From assembly GCF_011382965.1 (NCBI RefSeq), contig NZ_CP049934.1, positions 2,728,001-2,792,000 on the forward strand: 64,000 nt of DNA, read 5' to 3'. Position 1 is the first letter of the stretch; each line of letters opens with the position of its first letter. Shown here piece by piece: positions 11,105-21,706 of this stretch. The notes beneath the pieces were generated by a model, which was given only the letters and a program-made list of their open reading frames with translations, made no database searches and was not told the DNA's origin. Position numbers and translations under genes: made by a program. The DNA comes from Leucobacter insecticola (GTDB taxonomy: Bacteria; Actinomycetota; Actinomycetes; Actinomycetales; Microbacteriaceae).

Positions 11105-11137
11105 CCGATTGATCGAACGCAGTGAGTCGAAATCAAG
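11105..11137 (+). repeat. REP-like element, short copy
   Basis: It begins CCGATTGATCGAACGCAGTG and runs into a TCGAAATCAAG end. It matches both ends of the element at 9177-9246 but lacks that copy's central insertion and lies in the opposite orientation. It occupies the gcvT-gcvH spacer. Confidence 0.5.
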
Positions 11138-11172
11138 GAGGTATATGGGTTCCGACTCGACTAGCGCCCCGC

Positions 11173-12288
11173 TCAACCGGCGATGGGGCGCTTATAGAAC
11201 GGGAGCGGCACAACCTCAAAGGGTTGCGGTTTGCCGCGCAGGTCGACGTCGAGCGCGGTGCCGGGATCGGCGCACTCGGGCCGCACGTATGCGAGCGCGA
11301 TCGGGTATTCGAGGGTCGGGCTGAGCAGCCCGCTCGTGAGCTCTCCGATGGCCTCGTCCCCCGACATCACCGTGTAGCCGGCACGAGCGGCACGCCGACC
11401 GGATCCGCGCAGACCAACGAGCACACGTTTGGGGCCCGCATCACGCACGGCCTCGAGCGCCGCACGGCCCACGAACTGCTCGGGTTTCTTGAACGATACA
11501 ACTCCCCCAAGGCCCGCTTCGAACGGATTCACACTGAGGCTGAGCTCGTTACCGTACAGCGGCATCCCCGCTTCAAGCCGCAAAGAATCTCTCGTTGCGA
11601 GTCCCGCGGGGATCAGCCCGAAAGGCTCACCCGCCAGCAGCAGCGCACGCCACAACTCACCCGCCTGCTCGTTCGGCAGGTAGAGCTCAAAGCCGTCTTC
11701 GCCCGTGTAGCCGGTGCGCGCAAGCAGCACGTCAAGCCCCGCGATCCGTGCTTCTTCGGCGGAGTAATACTTCATGTCTAGCGCAGCCAGCGACTCGGGA
11801 TCGATGAGGCCACGCAGGATCGCCACGGACTGCGGACCCTGCACCGCGACGAGGCTCGTCTCGGCTGAAACATCACGCACGGCGACGCTAAAGACTGCTG
11901 ATCGATCCCGCAGCGCACCAGCGACCGTCGCCGTGTTTCCCGCGTTTGGCACCACCAGGAAACGATCCTCGGCCAGGCGATAGCAGATCAGATCATCGAT
12001 GATGCCACCGTCTTCAGCGCAGAGCAGCGAGTACTTGGCCCGACCCACCGCAACGGCGCCGAAGTTACCGACGAGTGCCGTGTTCAAAAACGCCACGGCG
12101 TCTGGCCCCTCGACCCAAATCTCGCCCATGTGGGAGAGGTCAAACAAGCCTGCGGCCTCACGTACGGCGCGGTGCTCGGCGAGCTCGGAACCGTAGCGCA
12201 GGGGCATATCCCAGCCGCCAAAATCGGTGAAGTGTGCGTTGAGTTGCTGATGTTCGGCGTACAGCGATGTGCGTTTCAGTTCGGTCAT
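11173..12288 (-). CDS. gcvT: Glycine cleavage system T protein (aminomethyltransferase)
   Basis: The 371-residue protein starts [20 protein letters not shown] and has [11 protein letters not shown], the conserved [14 protein letters not shown], and the [14 protein letters not shown] segment. T protein moves the methylene group from the H-protein aminomethyl intermediate to tetrahydrofolate and releases ammonia. Its ATG overlaps the gcvP stop codon in an ATGA, so P and T are translationally coupled. It should be controlled by the upstream glycine riboswitch. The frame appears intact and of normal length. Confidence 0.96.
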   Translation of the reverse strand: MTELKRTSLYAEHQQLNAHFTDFGGWDMPLRYGSELAEHRAVREAAGLFDLSHMGEIWVEGPDAVAFLNTALVGNFGAVAVGRAKYSLLCAEDGGIIDDLICYRLAEDRFLVVPNAGNTATVAGALRDRSAVFSVAVRDVSAETSLVAVQGPQSVAILRGLIDPESLAALDMKYYSAEEARIAGLDVLLARTGYTGEDGFELYLPNEQAGELWRALLLAGEPFGLIPAGLATRDSLRLEAGMPLYGNELSLSVNPFEAGLGGVVSFKKPEQFVGRAALEAVRDAGPKRVLVGLRGSGRRAARAGYTVMSGDEAIGELTSGLLSPTLEYPIALAYVRPECADPGTALDVDLRGKPQPFEVVPLPFYKRPIAG

Positions 12289-15152
12289 GATGCGGTCCCT
12301 TCGAAAGCCTCTGGTGCCGGGCATGAGCACACCAGGTTGCGATCCCCGTGCGCATTGTCGACTCTGCCGACGGGCGGAAAATACTTGTCGGCGCGCAGCG
12401 CCTGGACCGGGTAGGCAGCCTGCTCGCGGGAGTAGGCGCGATCCCACTCGTTCGCGGTGACGACCTCGGCCGTGTGCGGCGCGTTCCGCAACGGAGAAGC
12501 TTCAAGCGTGAAGTCGCCCGCGATCACCTGATCAATTTCGGCGCGGATCGTGCGCATGGCCTCGATGAATCGCTCGATCTCTCCAAGATCCTCGGACTCT
12601 GTGGGCTCGACCATCAGCGTTCCCGGCACGGGGAACGCGAGTGTCGGCGCATGGAAGCCGAAGTCGATGAGACGTTTTGCCACGTCCTCCGCGGTCACCC
12701 CGGACTTAGCGGTCAGCTCGCGCAAATCGAGAATGCACTCGTGAGCCACGAGCCCGTGGTTTCCGGTGAAGAGCACAGGGAAGACATCGCCCAACCTCGC
12801 CGCAATATAGTTTGCGTTCAGCAGCGCGACCTTGGTGGCGCGGGTGAGGCCGGCACCTCCCATCAGGGCAATATAAGCGTAGGAGATCGGCAACACCCCG
12901 GCTGAACCAAAGAGGGTCGCCACAACTGGCGATCCACCTGGCGAGTCAGCGACCGCCGTGGCGGCGGGATCGCCCGGCAGGAAGGGCAGCAGATGCTCAG
13001 CGACACCGATCGGCCCGACACCGGGCCCGCCCCCACCGTGCGGGATCGCGAAGGTCTTATGCAGGTTGAGGTGCGACACGTCGCCGCCGAAGCGCCCCGG
13101 CTGCGCGAGCCCCACTAGCGCGTTCATGTTGGCACCGTCGATATACACCTGGCCGCCAGCAGCGTGCACCATCTCACAGACGTCGCGCACGTCGGCGTCG
13201 TACACCCCGTAGGTCGACGGATAGGTGAGCATGATGGCGGCAAGCGAATCTCGGTTTGCCTCGATCTTTTCGGTGAGATCTGCGAGGTCGATGAGACCAG
13301 CCTCGGTGTTCTTCACCACGACGACGCGCATGCCTGCGAGCACGGCCGAGGCCGCATTGGTGCCGTGGGCGGAGGCCGGGATCAGGCAGACGTCACGCCC
13401 CGCGTCGCCGTTTGCGAGGTGATACCCGCGGATCGCGTGCAGCCCGGCATACTCACCCTGAGCCCCCGAGTTCGGCTGCACCGATACGCCCGCATACCCC
13501 GTGATCTCGACGAGCCAGGCTTCCAGTTCAGCAATCAGCTCGCGCCATCCCGCGCTCTGCTCGGCCGGCACGTAGGGGTGGATCCCCGCGAGCTCTGGCC
13601 ACGAAATCGACTCCATTTCGGCGGCAGAGTTGAGCTTCATGGTGCAGGATCCGAGCGGGATCATCGTCCGATCAAGCGCGAGGTCGCGGTCTGCGAGCCT
13701 GCGTAGGTAGCGCATCATCTGCGTCTCTGAACGGATCGAGTGGAAGATGGGGTGGGTGAGGTAGTCGCTCGTGCGAGTAAGCGCGGGGTCAAAGCCGTAG
13801 TCGCCGGGCATAGCGCGAGAGGTTACCGAGACACCAAACGCCTCGGCAACGGCGTCGATATGGGCCTCGGTGGTCGCCTCATCAGTCGAGATCCCTACCG
13901 TGTCCGCATCCACGCGGCGCAGGTTGATACCAGCAGTTGCGGCGCGGGCAATGACCTCGTCAGCGCGGCCGGGCACGGTTGCGAACAGGGTGTCGAAGAA
14001 GGATCTGGACGCGAGCGGGATCCCCGCGGCTTCGAGCGCCGCGGCAAGCGTGCGGGCGTGCGCGTGGGTGCGCTCGGCGATCCCCTTCAGCCCATCGGCC
14101 CCGTGGTACACGGCGTACATTGAGGCGGTGATCGCGAGCAGTGCCTGGGCCGTGCAGATGTTACTCGTGGCGCGCTCGCGGCGAATATGCTGCTCGCGAG
14201 TCTGTAGCGCGAGACGGTAGGCAGGATCCCCCGCGGAGTCTTTAGAGACCCCGACCAGGCGGCCGGGCAGCGAGCGCTCAAGACCTTCCCGGATTGCGAG
14301 ATAAGCGGCGTGCGGCCCACCGAAGAAGAGCGGCACGCCGAAGCGCTGTGTGTTTCCGACAGCAACATCGGCGCCTTGTTCGCCGGGAGGGGTGATGAGG
14401 GTGAGGGCGAGGAGGTCAGCGACCACTGTTACCATCGCCCCGCGCCCCTTGGCCGCCTGAATGACCTCCGAATGGTCCACCACCGCACCGTCATTACCCG
14501 GCTGCTGCAGCACGATGCCGGTGATGTCGCCGTCAGGGAGGCCCTGCGTCAGATCCGCAATCTCGACCTCAATGTCCAGCGCCTCGGCCCGGCCCAGTAC
14601 CACGGCGATGGTCTGCGGGAACAGGTTCGCGTCGAGCACCGTCTTCGCCGTAGCAGGGGCTTTCTTGTTCGCCCGTCGCATCAGCAGTACGGCTTCAGCG
14701 GTGGCCGAAGACTCGTCGAGCATCGAGGCGTTTGCGATCTGAAGTCCCGTGAGGTCGGCGACCATCGTCTGAAAGTTCAGCAAAGCTTCGAGACGGCCCT
14801 GTGAAATCTCGGGCTGGTAGGGCGTGTAAGCCGTGTACCAGGCCGGGCTCTCGAGCACGTTACGCCGGATCACCGGTGGCGTGAGGGTGTCGTAAAAGCC
14901 CTGGCCGATCATCTGGGTGTGCACGGTGTTGCGATCCGCGAAGCCGCGAAGCCTGGCGAGGATCTGTTCTTCGCTGAGGCCTTCCGCCAGCTGAAGCGCA
15001 TCCTCGCGGCGGATCGACGCGGGCACCGCGGCGTCGACAAGCTCGTCGAGGCTGCTGAAGCCGAGGCGGTCCAGCATCGCGGCGGCGTGATCCGTATCGG
15101 TGACACCGATATGGCGATCGGTAAAGGTGCGGACAGTCGGGGTTATTGTCAC
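12285..15152 (-). CDS. gcvP: Glycine dehydrogenase (decarboxylating), P protein
   Basis: The 955-residue single-chain P protein starts at a GTG with GGAG 5 nt upstream. It opens with [19 protein letters not shown], has glycine-rich [13 protein letters not shown] and the pyridoxal-phosphate site [17 protein letters not shown] with the Schiff-base lysine. It decarboxylates glycine and passes the aminomethyl group to lipoyl-H protein. Length matches the fused alpha-beta type. It is the first gene of the gcvP-gcvT unit. The long leader upstream carries two glycine aptamers. Confidence 0.97.
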   Translation of the reverse strand: MTITPTVRTFTDRHIGVTDTDHAAAMLDRLGFSSLDELVDAAVPASIRREDALQLAEGLSEEQILARLRGFADRNTVHTQMIGQGFYDTLTPPVIRRNVLESPAWYTAYTPYQPEISQGRLEALLNFQTMVADLTGLQIANASMLDESSATAEAVLLMRRANKKAPATAKTVLDANLFPQTIAVVLGRAEALDIEVEIADLTQGLPDGDITGIVLQQPGNDGAVVDHSEVIQAAKGRGAMVTVVADLLALTLITPPGEQGADVAVGNTQRFGVPLFFGGPHAAYLAIREGLERSLPGRLVGVSKDSAGDPAYRLALQTREQHIRRERATSNICTAQALLAITASMYAVYHGADGLKGIAERTHAHARTLAAALEAAGIPLASRSFFDTLFATVPGRADEVIARAATAGINLRRVDADTVGISTDEATTEAHIDAVAEAFGVSVTSRAMPGDYGFDPALTRTSDYLTHPIFHSIRSETQMMRYLRRLADRDLALDRTMIPLGSCTMKLNSAAEMESISWPELAGIHPYVPAEQSAGWRELIAELEAWLVEITGYAGVSVQPNSGAQGEYAGLHAIRGYHLANGDAGRDVCLIPASAHGTNAASAVLAGMRVVVVKNTEAGLIDLADLTEKIEANRDSLAAIMLTYPSTYGVYDADVRDVCEMVHAAGGQVYIDGANMNALVGLAQPGRFGGDVSHLNLHKTFAIPHGGGGPGVGPIGVAEHLLPFLPGDPAATAVADSPGGSPVVATLFGSAGVLPISYAYIALMGGAGLTRATKVALLNANYIAARLGDVFPVLFTGNHGLVAHECILDLRELTAKSGVTAEDVAKRLIDFGFHAPTLAFPVPGTLMVEPTESEDLGEIERFIEAMRTIRAEIDQVIAGDFTLEASPLRNAPHTAEVVTANEWDRAYSREQAAYPVQALRADKYFPPVGRVDNAHGDRNLVCSCPAPEAFEGTAS

Positions 15153-15202
15153 AGGATCTCCAGAGGGTAGTGTCGCAGGATGCGACGTGCGGTGATCCTC
15201 CC

Positions 15203-15410
15203 CGCTCTGTTGGAAACCTGAGAGATTCAAAAGCCCCCATACGTTCGGGGCTTCCTTGCACCGTCGGTGTGTCAGTGACCGGCACGTCGAGCCGGTCACT
15301 GACCACTTTCCAGAGTTGCCTAGCTGTGGCGGTACGGGTGCCTGAGAGATTCCCGGGGAGGGTTTGCTCCTTCGGCGCCGGGCTCTGGGCCCGGACTCTC
15401 CCGCCACGGC
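15203..15410 (-). promoter_or_regulatory. Tandem glycine riboswitch
   Basis: The gcvP leader, read on the minus strand, holds two aptamer-like units. The first (about 15410-15327) has GGCGGGAGAG, then GCCGAAGGAGCAAAC and a closing CTCTCAGGCACC. The second (about 15316-15203) begins with CTCTGGAAAG, has a long variable stem around 15270-15300, then GGTGCAAGGAAGCC and a closing CTCTCAGGTTTCC. GGGAGAG, (CG)AAGG(A)GCAAA and CTCTCAGG are the conserved glycine-aptamer core strings. Tandem aptamers sense glycine and usually switch gcv genes on when glycine is abundant. The expression platform must lie in the last 50 nt before the gcvP GTG. Confidence 0.93.
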
Positions 15411-15449
15411 TCAAAGGCCGATATTCACGAGTGCTGCTAGCTTACACTT

Positions 15450-17003
15450 TTATTTCGTGGCGTCTTGTGCCCCCGCTCTTCCGTCGCCCGCCAGCAGTTC
15501 GTCCTCGACTTCCCCTCCGTAGCCTTCGCTTTCGGGGTCACCGTGCAAACCACCAGAGATCGCGTATTCCTCCTCCGGTGAGAGCACCAGGTGGTGTCGC
15601 CCGTAGAACCAGAAGACCAGCAGGGCGACAACGTAGACCACCACAATCGCCACAATGGCGGGCTGGAAGGTTTCGTTGAGCAGGAACCCTACGAAAATCA
15701 TCGCCGCAATAATGGCCGCGGCCCATGCCCCAAAGAGTCCCCAGGGACTCCGATAGGGTCGCTTCGCATTCGGGAAGGTACGTCGCAGGATGATGAAGGA
15801 GACCATCTGCATGAAGTAGGCGAGAACCGCACCCCACACCGCAATGTTCAATACGATCGCGCCGGCAACACCGTCGGCACCGCCCAGCACGTCAACGAGC
15901 ACGAGCGCAAAGAACCCGATGAGAGCGCCCGCGAGCAGCGCGATCCACGGTGTCTGTCGTTTCCCGGTAAGAGACAGGAACTTCGGGTAGTAGCCGGCAC
16001 GCGAGAGCGAGTACATGTTGCGTCCGTAAGCGAACATGATGCCCTGCAGTGACGCAAAGAGCCCAATGAGGGCGAAGAGCGCGAGCACCGCAGCGAGCTG
16101 ATCTCCCACGATCACACGGAACCCATCGAGGAGCGGTTCGCCAGCAACCCCCATCTCGTCGGCGCCGAGCACGCCCGTGTTCAGGAAGAGCACGAGCAAA
16201 CCCGTGACGATCAGCGTGCCGCGAGCCCACAGCCCCGCACGAGGAATGTCCCGAACCGGGTTGTGGGATTCCTCAGCGGCGAGCGGCAACTCCTCGATCC
16301 CGAGGAAGAACCACATTGCGAAGGGGAGCGCGAACAGGATTGGCAGCGGCCCGTGCGGGAGGAAGCTCGTCTGGCCCGCGTCGGGGGCGATGTTCCAAAG
16401 TGCATCCCAGCTGAAGGCACCGCTGAAGATCGCCATGGCAGAGAACAGCAGAATGATCGCGATCGAAATGATGGACACGATAATCGCGAATTTGAAGGAG
16501 ATCGCAGCACCCGCCGTGTTGAGTGCGATGAAGAGGGCGTACAGGATCAGCCACCACACCCACGAGGGAAGGGAAACCCCGAGGAGCTCTGAGGTGATGC
16601 CGTTGGCGTAGGAGGCCGAAAAGAAGACGATGACCGCCGTGGTCGCGACATACTCGACCGTCTCGGCGAGCCCGGTGATGAAGCCACCCCACGGCCCCAT
16701 CGCGGCCCTGCCGAATGAGTACGCGCCGCCCGTGTGGGGCATCGCGGCCGCCATTTCCCCAATTGAGAAAATGAGCCCGTAATACATCACGATGAGCACG
16801 GCGAACGCTATCAACATGCCGCCGAAACCCGCCGCGTCGATACCGAAGTTCCAGCCGGAGAAGTCTCCCGAGATCACCGCCCCGACAGCGAGACCCCACA
16901 GCCCCCACACGCCTGCAGCGCGTTTCAGCTTCCGCTTTTCGAAGTATCCGGACTCCGCAGCAGTGTATGTTGCTCCGGAGACCTTCAATGTATCCTTGGC
17001 CAT
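15450..17003 (-). CDS. Ethanolamine permease (APC superfamily)
   Basis: The 517-residue protein has about 12 helices. Helix 1 reads GLWGLAVGAVISGDFSGWNFG, the signature I associate with the ethanolamine permease family, and later segments (GLIFSIGEMAAAMPHTGGAYSFGRAAMG, PLAAEESHNPVRDIPR) are typical of APC transporters. An AAAGGGG 5 nt upstream supports the ATG at 17003. It diverges from the glutamine-synthetase-like ligase, so the two probably share a control region at 17004-17267. The C-terminal tail is acidic and glycine-rich. An amino-acid permease is the fallback call, but context favours ethanolamine. Confidence 0.85.
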   Translation of the reverse strand: MAKDTLKVSGATYTAAESGYFEKRKLKRAAGVWGLWGLAVGAVISGDFSGWNFGIDAAGFGGMLIAFAVLIVMYYGLIFSIGEMAAAMPHTGGAYSFGRAAMGPWGGFITGLAETVEYVATTAVIVFFSASYANGITSELLGVSLPSWVWWLILYALFIALNTAGAAISFKFAIIVSIISIAIILLFSAMAIFSGAFSWDALWNIAPDAGQTSFLPHGPLPILFALPFAMWFFLGIEELPLAAEESHNPVRDIPRAGLWARGTLIVTGLLVLFLNTGVLGADEMGVAGEPLLDGFRVIVGDQLAAVLALFALIGLFASLQGIMFAYGRNMYSLSRAGYYPKFLSLTGKRQTPWIALLAGALIGFFALVLVDVLGGADGVAGAIVLNIAVWGAVLAYFMQMVSFIILRRTFPNAKRPYRSPWGLFGAWAAAIIAAMIFVGFLLNETFQPAIVAIVVVYVVALLVFWFYGRHHLVLSPEEEYAISGGLHGDPESEGYGGEVEDELLAGDGRAGAQDATK

Positions 17004-17267
17004 CTCGACCCCTTTCACTTCGTTGTGATCGGATGACGCGATCAGACTCACGCGTCATTCATTTCAGGACGTGGGGCCGAGTATAGCTTTTATTGGTCGC
17101 CGTGCCTACCTTTATTTCCTCAACCAATCCAACCAGCGCTTTCATAGCCCAGGATTACGGAAAAGCAGGGGTAGCGCTCCCGTCACGCGGTGTGGTGTAA
17201 TGGACGAGAATCCAACCTTTAAGTTTGTTTCTGCACGCCCCCTCGATGACGAGAAGAAGGAGCATGA

Positions 17268-18638
17268 ATGATTCCGGCAAGCGGCAATCTCACCCCTGAA
17301 CAGCTGCGGAATGCGGTAGCGGCGGGCGACATCGACACCGTCATCGTGGCCTTCACCGACATGCAGGGCCGTCTCGTCGGCAAACGCATCTCCGCGCGGC
17401 TGTTCCTCGAGGACGCCATGGACCACGGCACCGAGTGCTGCAATTACCTCCTCACCGTCGACGTGGAACTCAACACGGTCGAAGGCTATGCGCTCACCAG
17501 CTGGGAAAGTGGCTACGGCGACATGGCGATGGTCCCGGATCTCAGCACGCTGCGCCTGGTGCCCTGGCTACCCGCAACTGCGCTCGTCATCGCCGATCTC
17601 ACCACCGCGCGCGACCACACCCCCATCCCCGTCTCCCCCAGGCAGATTCTGCGCACCCAGGTTGAGCGATTCGAGAAGCTCGGCCTGGTCCCCCAGGTGG
17701 CCACGGAACTCGAGTTCATCGTTTTTGAAGACGACTACCGAAGCGCCTGGCAGAAGGGATACCGCGATCTCACGGCGGGAAGCGACTACAACGTCGACTA
17801 CGCCCTGCACGCCTCTACCCGCATGGAGCCGCTCCTGCGCGACATCCGCAACTCCATGGACGGCGCTGGCATGTACTGCGAGGGAGTGAAGGGCGAGTGC
17901 AATTTCGGCCAGCAAGAGATCGCCTTCCGATACGCGCACGCCCTGAATACCTGTGACAACCACTCCATCTTTAAGAGCGGCACCAAGGAAATCGCTGACG
18001 CGCACGGCAAGTCCATCACCTTCATGGCAAAGTTCAACGAGCGAGAGGGCAGCAGCTGCCACGTACACGCGAGCCTGCGCACGGAAGCCGGCGATCCCGT
18101 CTTTGCCGATGACAGTGCGCCGGACGGCATGTCGCCCATGTTCCGCAGCTTCATCGCAGGCCAGCTCGCAGCAACCCGGGAGTTCACGCTGATGTTTGCG
18201 CCAAACATCAATTCGTACAAACGCTTCGCCAATGCCAGCTTCGCCCCCACCGCCGTCGCCTGGGGACACGACAATCGCACCTGTTCCTTGCGTGTCGTCG
18301 GCCGCGGCCACGCGATGCGCGTCGAGAACCGCGTGCCGGGCGCCGATGTCAACCAGTACCTCGCCGTCGCTGCCATGCTCGCCGCCGGCCTGAACGGGAT
18401 CGAGCAGGGGATGGAGCTCGGCGAACCGCTCGCGGGCAACGCCTACACCAGCGATATCGAGCGCGTCCCATCAACGCTGCGCGAGGCCGCAGATCTTTTC
18501 GAACAGTCCGACCTCGCCCGCGCGGTATTCGGCGACAACGTCGTGGAACACTATGTGCACGCCGCACGGGTCGAGGTAGCGGCCTTCGATTCCGCAATCA
18601 CCGATTGGGAGCGGGTGCGTGGCTTTGAACGACTCTAA
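17268..18638 (+). CDS. Glutamine-synthetase-like gamma-glutamyl-amine ligase (GlnA4-type)
   Basis: The 456-residue class I glutamine-synthetase-fold protein shows the N-terminal VAFTDMQGRLVGKRI beta-grasp, metal-site segments ATELEFIVFED and GECNFGQQEIAFRY, and the ATP/glutamate segments SSCHVHASL and RVENRVPGADVNQYLAVAAML. No clear adenylylation-loop tyrosine is seen, which argues against the housekeeping enzyme. GlnA4 of Streptomyces joins glutamate to ethanolamine. With an ethanolamine permease divergent from it, that is the best call here; a polyamine ligase (GlnA3/PuuA type) is the alternative. AAGAAGGAG precedes the ATG. Confidence 0.85.
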   Translation: MIPASGNLTPEQLRNAVAAGDIDTVIVAFTDMQGRLVGKRISARLFLEDAMDHGTECCNYLLTVDVELNTVEGYALTSWESGYGDMAMVPDLSTLRLVPWLPATALVIADLTTARDHTPIPVSPRQILRTQVERFEKLGLVPQVATELEFIVFEDDYRSAWQKGYRDLTAGSDYNVDYALHASTRMEPLLRDIRNSMDGAGMYCEGVKGECNFGQQEIAFRYAHALNTCDNHSIFKSGTKEIADAHGKSITFMAKFNEREGSSCHVHASLRTEAGDPVFADDSAPDGMSPMFRSFIAGQLAATREFTLMFAPNINSYKRFANASFAPTAVAWGHDNRTCSLRVVGRGHAMRVENRVPGADVNQYLAVAAMLAAGLNGIEQGMELGEPLAGNAYTSDIERVPSTLREAADLFEQSDLARAVFGDNVVEHYVHAARVEVAAFDSAITDWERVRGFERL

Positions 18639-19448
18639 CTCTCTCTCAAGCGCGGCTCCGATCATCGGCGTCACCAGCTATCTCGAACAGGCCCAGACAG
18701 GAGTCTGGGACGTGCGAGCATCCTTCCTGCCGGAGGTGTATCTGAACGGAGTCACTGATGCCGGGGCATCGCCGTGGTGCTTCCGCCACAACCGGTCTCC
18801 CCCGAGATCGCCGAGCGGATCATCGCGACCCTCGACGGCATCATCTTCTCGGGAGGAGCGGACCTTGATCCCACACGCTACGGCCAACAGCCGCACGAAC
18901 ACACCGCCCCACCCCGCACGGACCGCGACAACTTTGAGAGCGCGCTGTTGCAGGCCGCGATCGACGCCGAATTACCGTTCCTTGGCATCTGCCGTGGCGC
19001 GCAATTACTCAACGTCGAACTCGGCGGCACTCTCACCCAACATCTCCCCGACATCATCGGCGACAACAGGTACCAGCTCGGCAACGGCGAGTTCAACCGC
19101 ATCGGCGTGGAGGTCGATCCTGATACGCGCATCGCCGACGTGCTCGGCGAGAACCCACGGGCGCAGGCGGCGCTCTACCACCACCAGGCGATCGACACCG
19201 TCGGATCAGGGCTCACCGTTACCAGCCGCAGCGACGACGGCGTGATCCAGTCGCTCGAGCTTGAGTCGGTACCCTTCGGGATCGCGGTGCAGTGGCACCC
19301 CGAAGAAAACCCCGAGGACCGCAGGCTGTTTTCCGGGCTCGTCCGAGCGGCACGAGAATACCGCTCCGCCCGCGGGACCCCCAGAGTCTCTGCCTCACTT
19401 CCCGAGCACTTTAGCTCCCCCGACACCGCCGCGAAGGACGCCTCATGA
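18619..19448 (+). pseudogene. Gamma-glutamyl hydrolase, class I amidotransferase fold (PuuD-like), one frameshift
   Basis: The N-terminal IIGVTSYLEQAQTGVWDV and the remainder VVLPPQPVSPEIAERI lie in different frames. One missing G in the run at 18763-18766 would join them into about 276 residues. The downstream frame has IIFSGGADLDP, the nucleophile elbow GICRGAQLLNV with the catalytic cysteine, and QWHPEE with catalytic His/Glu. PuuD-type enzymes cleave gamma-glutamyl amides to glutamate. The GTG start overlaps the ligase gene by 20 bp and the stop overlaps the next gene in an ATGA. The break is probably an error, since the catalytic triad is intact. Confidence 0.8.
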
Positions 19449-20799
19449 GCTACACCGTCATTAACCCGGCAAACGAAACCGTCGTCACCGAGGTCGAGCA
19501 TCTCGACGCGGCCGGCACCGACGCCGCCATCGCCGCCGCCGTGCGCGCACAGCACGACTGGGCTCGCGTCGCCCCCGCCGACCGCGCCCGCGCCCTGCGC
19601 CGCTTCGCCAATGCCGTCGACGGCGACATCGAACAGCTTGCCCAGCTCGAGACCGCAAACTCCGGCCACCCCATCACACAGTCCCGCTGGGAAGCGAGCC
19701 ACGTGCGCGATGTGCTCGAGTACTACTCCGGATCGCCCGAACGCCTGATCGGCCAACAGATCCCGGTGGCCGGCGGCATGAACGTCACCTTTCACGAGTC
19801 GCTCGGCGTCGTCGGGGTGATTACCCCTGGAACTTCCCCATGACCATCGCATCGTGGGGTTTTGTGCCGGCGCTCGCAGCCGGCAACGCCGTGGTGCTGA
19901 AACCTGCCGAGTGGACGCCGCTCACGAGCCTGCGCCTCGGCGAGCTTGCCCTCGAGTCGGGGCTTCCCGAGGGACTGTTTCAGGTGCTTGCCGGCCGCGG
20001 ATCCGTCGTTGGAGAGCGCTTCGTCACGAACCCAGCGGTACGCAAGGTCGTTTTCACCGGATCCACCGCCGTCGGTAAAGGCATCATGGCGGGCTGCGCA
20101 GATCAGGTCAAACGGGTGACGCTTGAACTCGGCGGCAAGAGCGCCAACATTGTGTTCGCTGACGCCGACATCGAACGGGCAGCAGCCACCGCACCGTATT
20201 CGGTGTTCGACAACGCCGGCCAGGATTGCTGCGCACGCAGCCGCTTGCTTGTACAGCGCAGCGTCTACGACCGTTTCATGGCAGAGTTTGAGCAGGCCGT
20301 AAAGGGCGTGAAAGTGGGCGACCCCACACTCGAGACAACCGAAGTCGGCCCACTCGTGACCCTCGCCCACCGTGAGAGTGTTGCCGCGTTCATCACCGAA
20401 CACACCCCCGTCGCGTTCCGCGGATCCTGCCCTGACGGCCCCGGCGCGTGGTTTGCGCCCACCGTCGTCACCCCAAACCGCGGCGACAGGATCGCTACGG
20501 AAGAGATCTTCGGACCCGTGGTCGCGGTACTTCCCTTCGAGGACGAGGCTGACGCGATCACTCTCGCCAACGACTCAGAGTACGGCCTGAGCGGTTCGAT
20601 CTGGACCTCGGATCTCGGCCGCGGAATTCGAGTGGCACGCGGGGTCGAGGGCGGCAACCTGTCCGTGAACTCGCACTCGTCGGTGCGGTATGCGACTCCG
20701 TTCGGCGGCTTCAAACAGTCCGGGCTCGGGCGCGAGCTTGGGCCAGACGCTCCGCTGCACTTCACGGAAACCAAGAACGTCTTCTTCGCGTCGGAGTAG
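19445..20799 (+). pseudogene. Aldehyde dehydrogenase (NAD(P)-dependent), one frameshift
   Basis: The N-terminal part reads to GVVGVITP and the rest continues MTIASWGFVPALAAGNAVVLKPAEW. One missing C in the run at 19824-19827 would restore the family motif PWNFPM. The reconstructed protein of about 451 residues has ELGGKSANIVFADAD with the catalytic glutamate, NAGQDCCARSR with the catalytic cysteine, and EEIFGPVVAVLPF. In this operon it would oxidise a gamma-glutamyl aminoaldehyde to the acid, by analogy with PuuC. The ATG overlaps the hydrolase stop codon. Confidence 0.85.
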
Positions 20800-20855
20800 C
20801 TCAGCTCGCTTCGCTCGCCCCACCCTCACCACACCCCACACAAAGGAGCCTCCCC

Positions 20856-21647
20856 ATGAGCGACATCACCCCCATCGACCTCACCCAGCGGCTAGCCGGC
20901 AAAGTCGCCGTCATAACCGGCGGCGGCAGTGGCATCGGTCTCGCGACAGCGAAACGAATGCGCGCTGAAGGCGCGCGCATCGTCATTGGCGACATGGATC
21001 CGGCGAGCGGTCAGGCGGCGGCAGACGCCGTCGCAGGGCTCTTCGTGCAGGTCAACGTCACAGACGAGGATCAAGTCAACAATCTCTTCGACACCGCCGC
21101 CCGCGAATACGGCGCGGTTGATATCGCATTCAACAATGCCGGTATCTCCCCGGAAGATGACGACTCCATCGAAACCACGGAGTTGCCTGCGTGGCAGAAG
21201 GTGCAGGATGTGAATCTAAAGAGCGTCTACCTGTGTTCACGCGCGGCCTTGCGCCACATGGTGAAGCAGGGTAGCGGCTCCATCATCAACACGGCATCGT
21301 TTGTGGCGGTGCTCGGATCCGCGACCTCGCAGATCTCCTACACGGCTTCAAAGGGCGGTGTGCTCGCGATGAGCCGCGAACTCGGCGTGCAGTTCGCGCG
21401 CCAGGGCATCCGCGTGAACGCGCTCTGCCCCGGACCGGTCAACACTCCCCTGTTGCAAGAACTTTTCGCGAGCGATCCCGAGCGCGCCGAGCGGCGTCTT
21501 GTGCACGTGCCCGTCGGTCGATTCGCCAGGCCCGAGGAGCTCGCGGCGTCGGTCGCTTTCCTCGCGAGTGACGACGCATCGTTTATCACCGCGTCAACGT
21601 TCCTCGTCGACGGCGGCATCAGCAGCGCCTACACCACCCCGCTGTAG
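20856..21647 (+). CDS. Short-chain dehydrogenase/reductase
   Basis: The 263-residue Rossmann enzyme has ITGGGSGIG near residue 21, NNAG near 95 and the catalytic Ser-Tyr-Lys set (INTASFVAV; ISYTASKGG). The LCPGPVNTPL segment and a C-terminal FLVDGG are classic SDR features. GDMD after the second strand suggests NAD(H) preference. AAAGGAG precedes the ATG. In the proposed pathway it would oxidise the terminal alcohol of gamma-glutamylethanolamide to the aldehyde used by the preceding dehydrogenase. This is inferred from order alone; polyamine pathways need no such step. Confidence 0.85.
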   Translation: MSDITPIDLTQRLAGKVAVITGGGSGIGLATAKRMRAEGARIVIGDMDPASGQAAADAVAGLFVQVNVTDEDQVNNLFDTAAREYGAVDIAFNNAGISPEDDDSIETTELPAWQKVQDVNLKSVYLCSRAALRHMVKQGSGSIINTASFVAVLGSATSQISYTASKGGVLAMSRELGVQFARQGIRVNALCPGPVNTPLLQELFASDPERAERRLVHVPVGRFARPEELAASVAFLASDDASFITASTFLVDGGISSAYTTPL

Positions 21648-21706
21648 GCGCTGGCCGGGGGCGCGGTACACTCGCCAGAGAGAGTCATCACCGGCAAAGG
21701 AGGGAC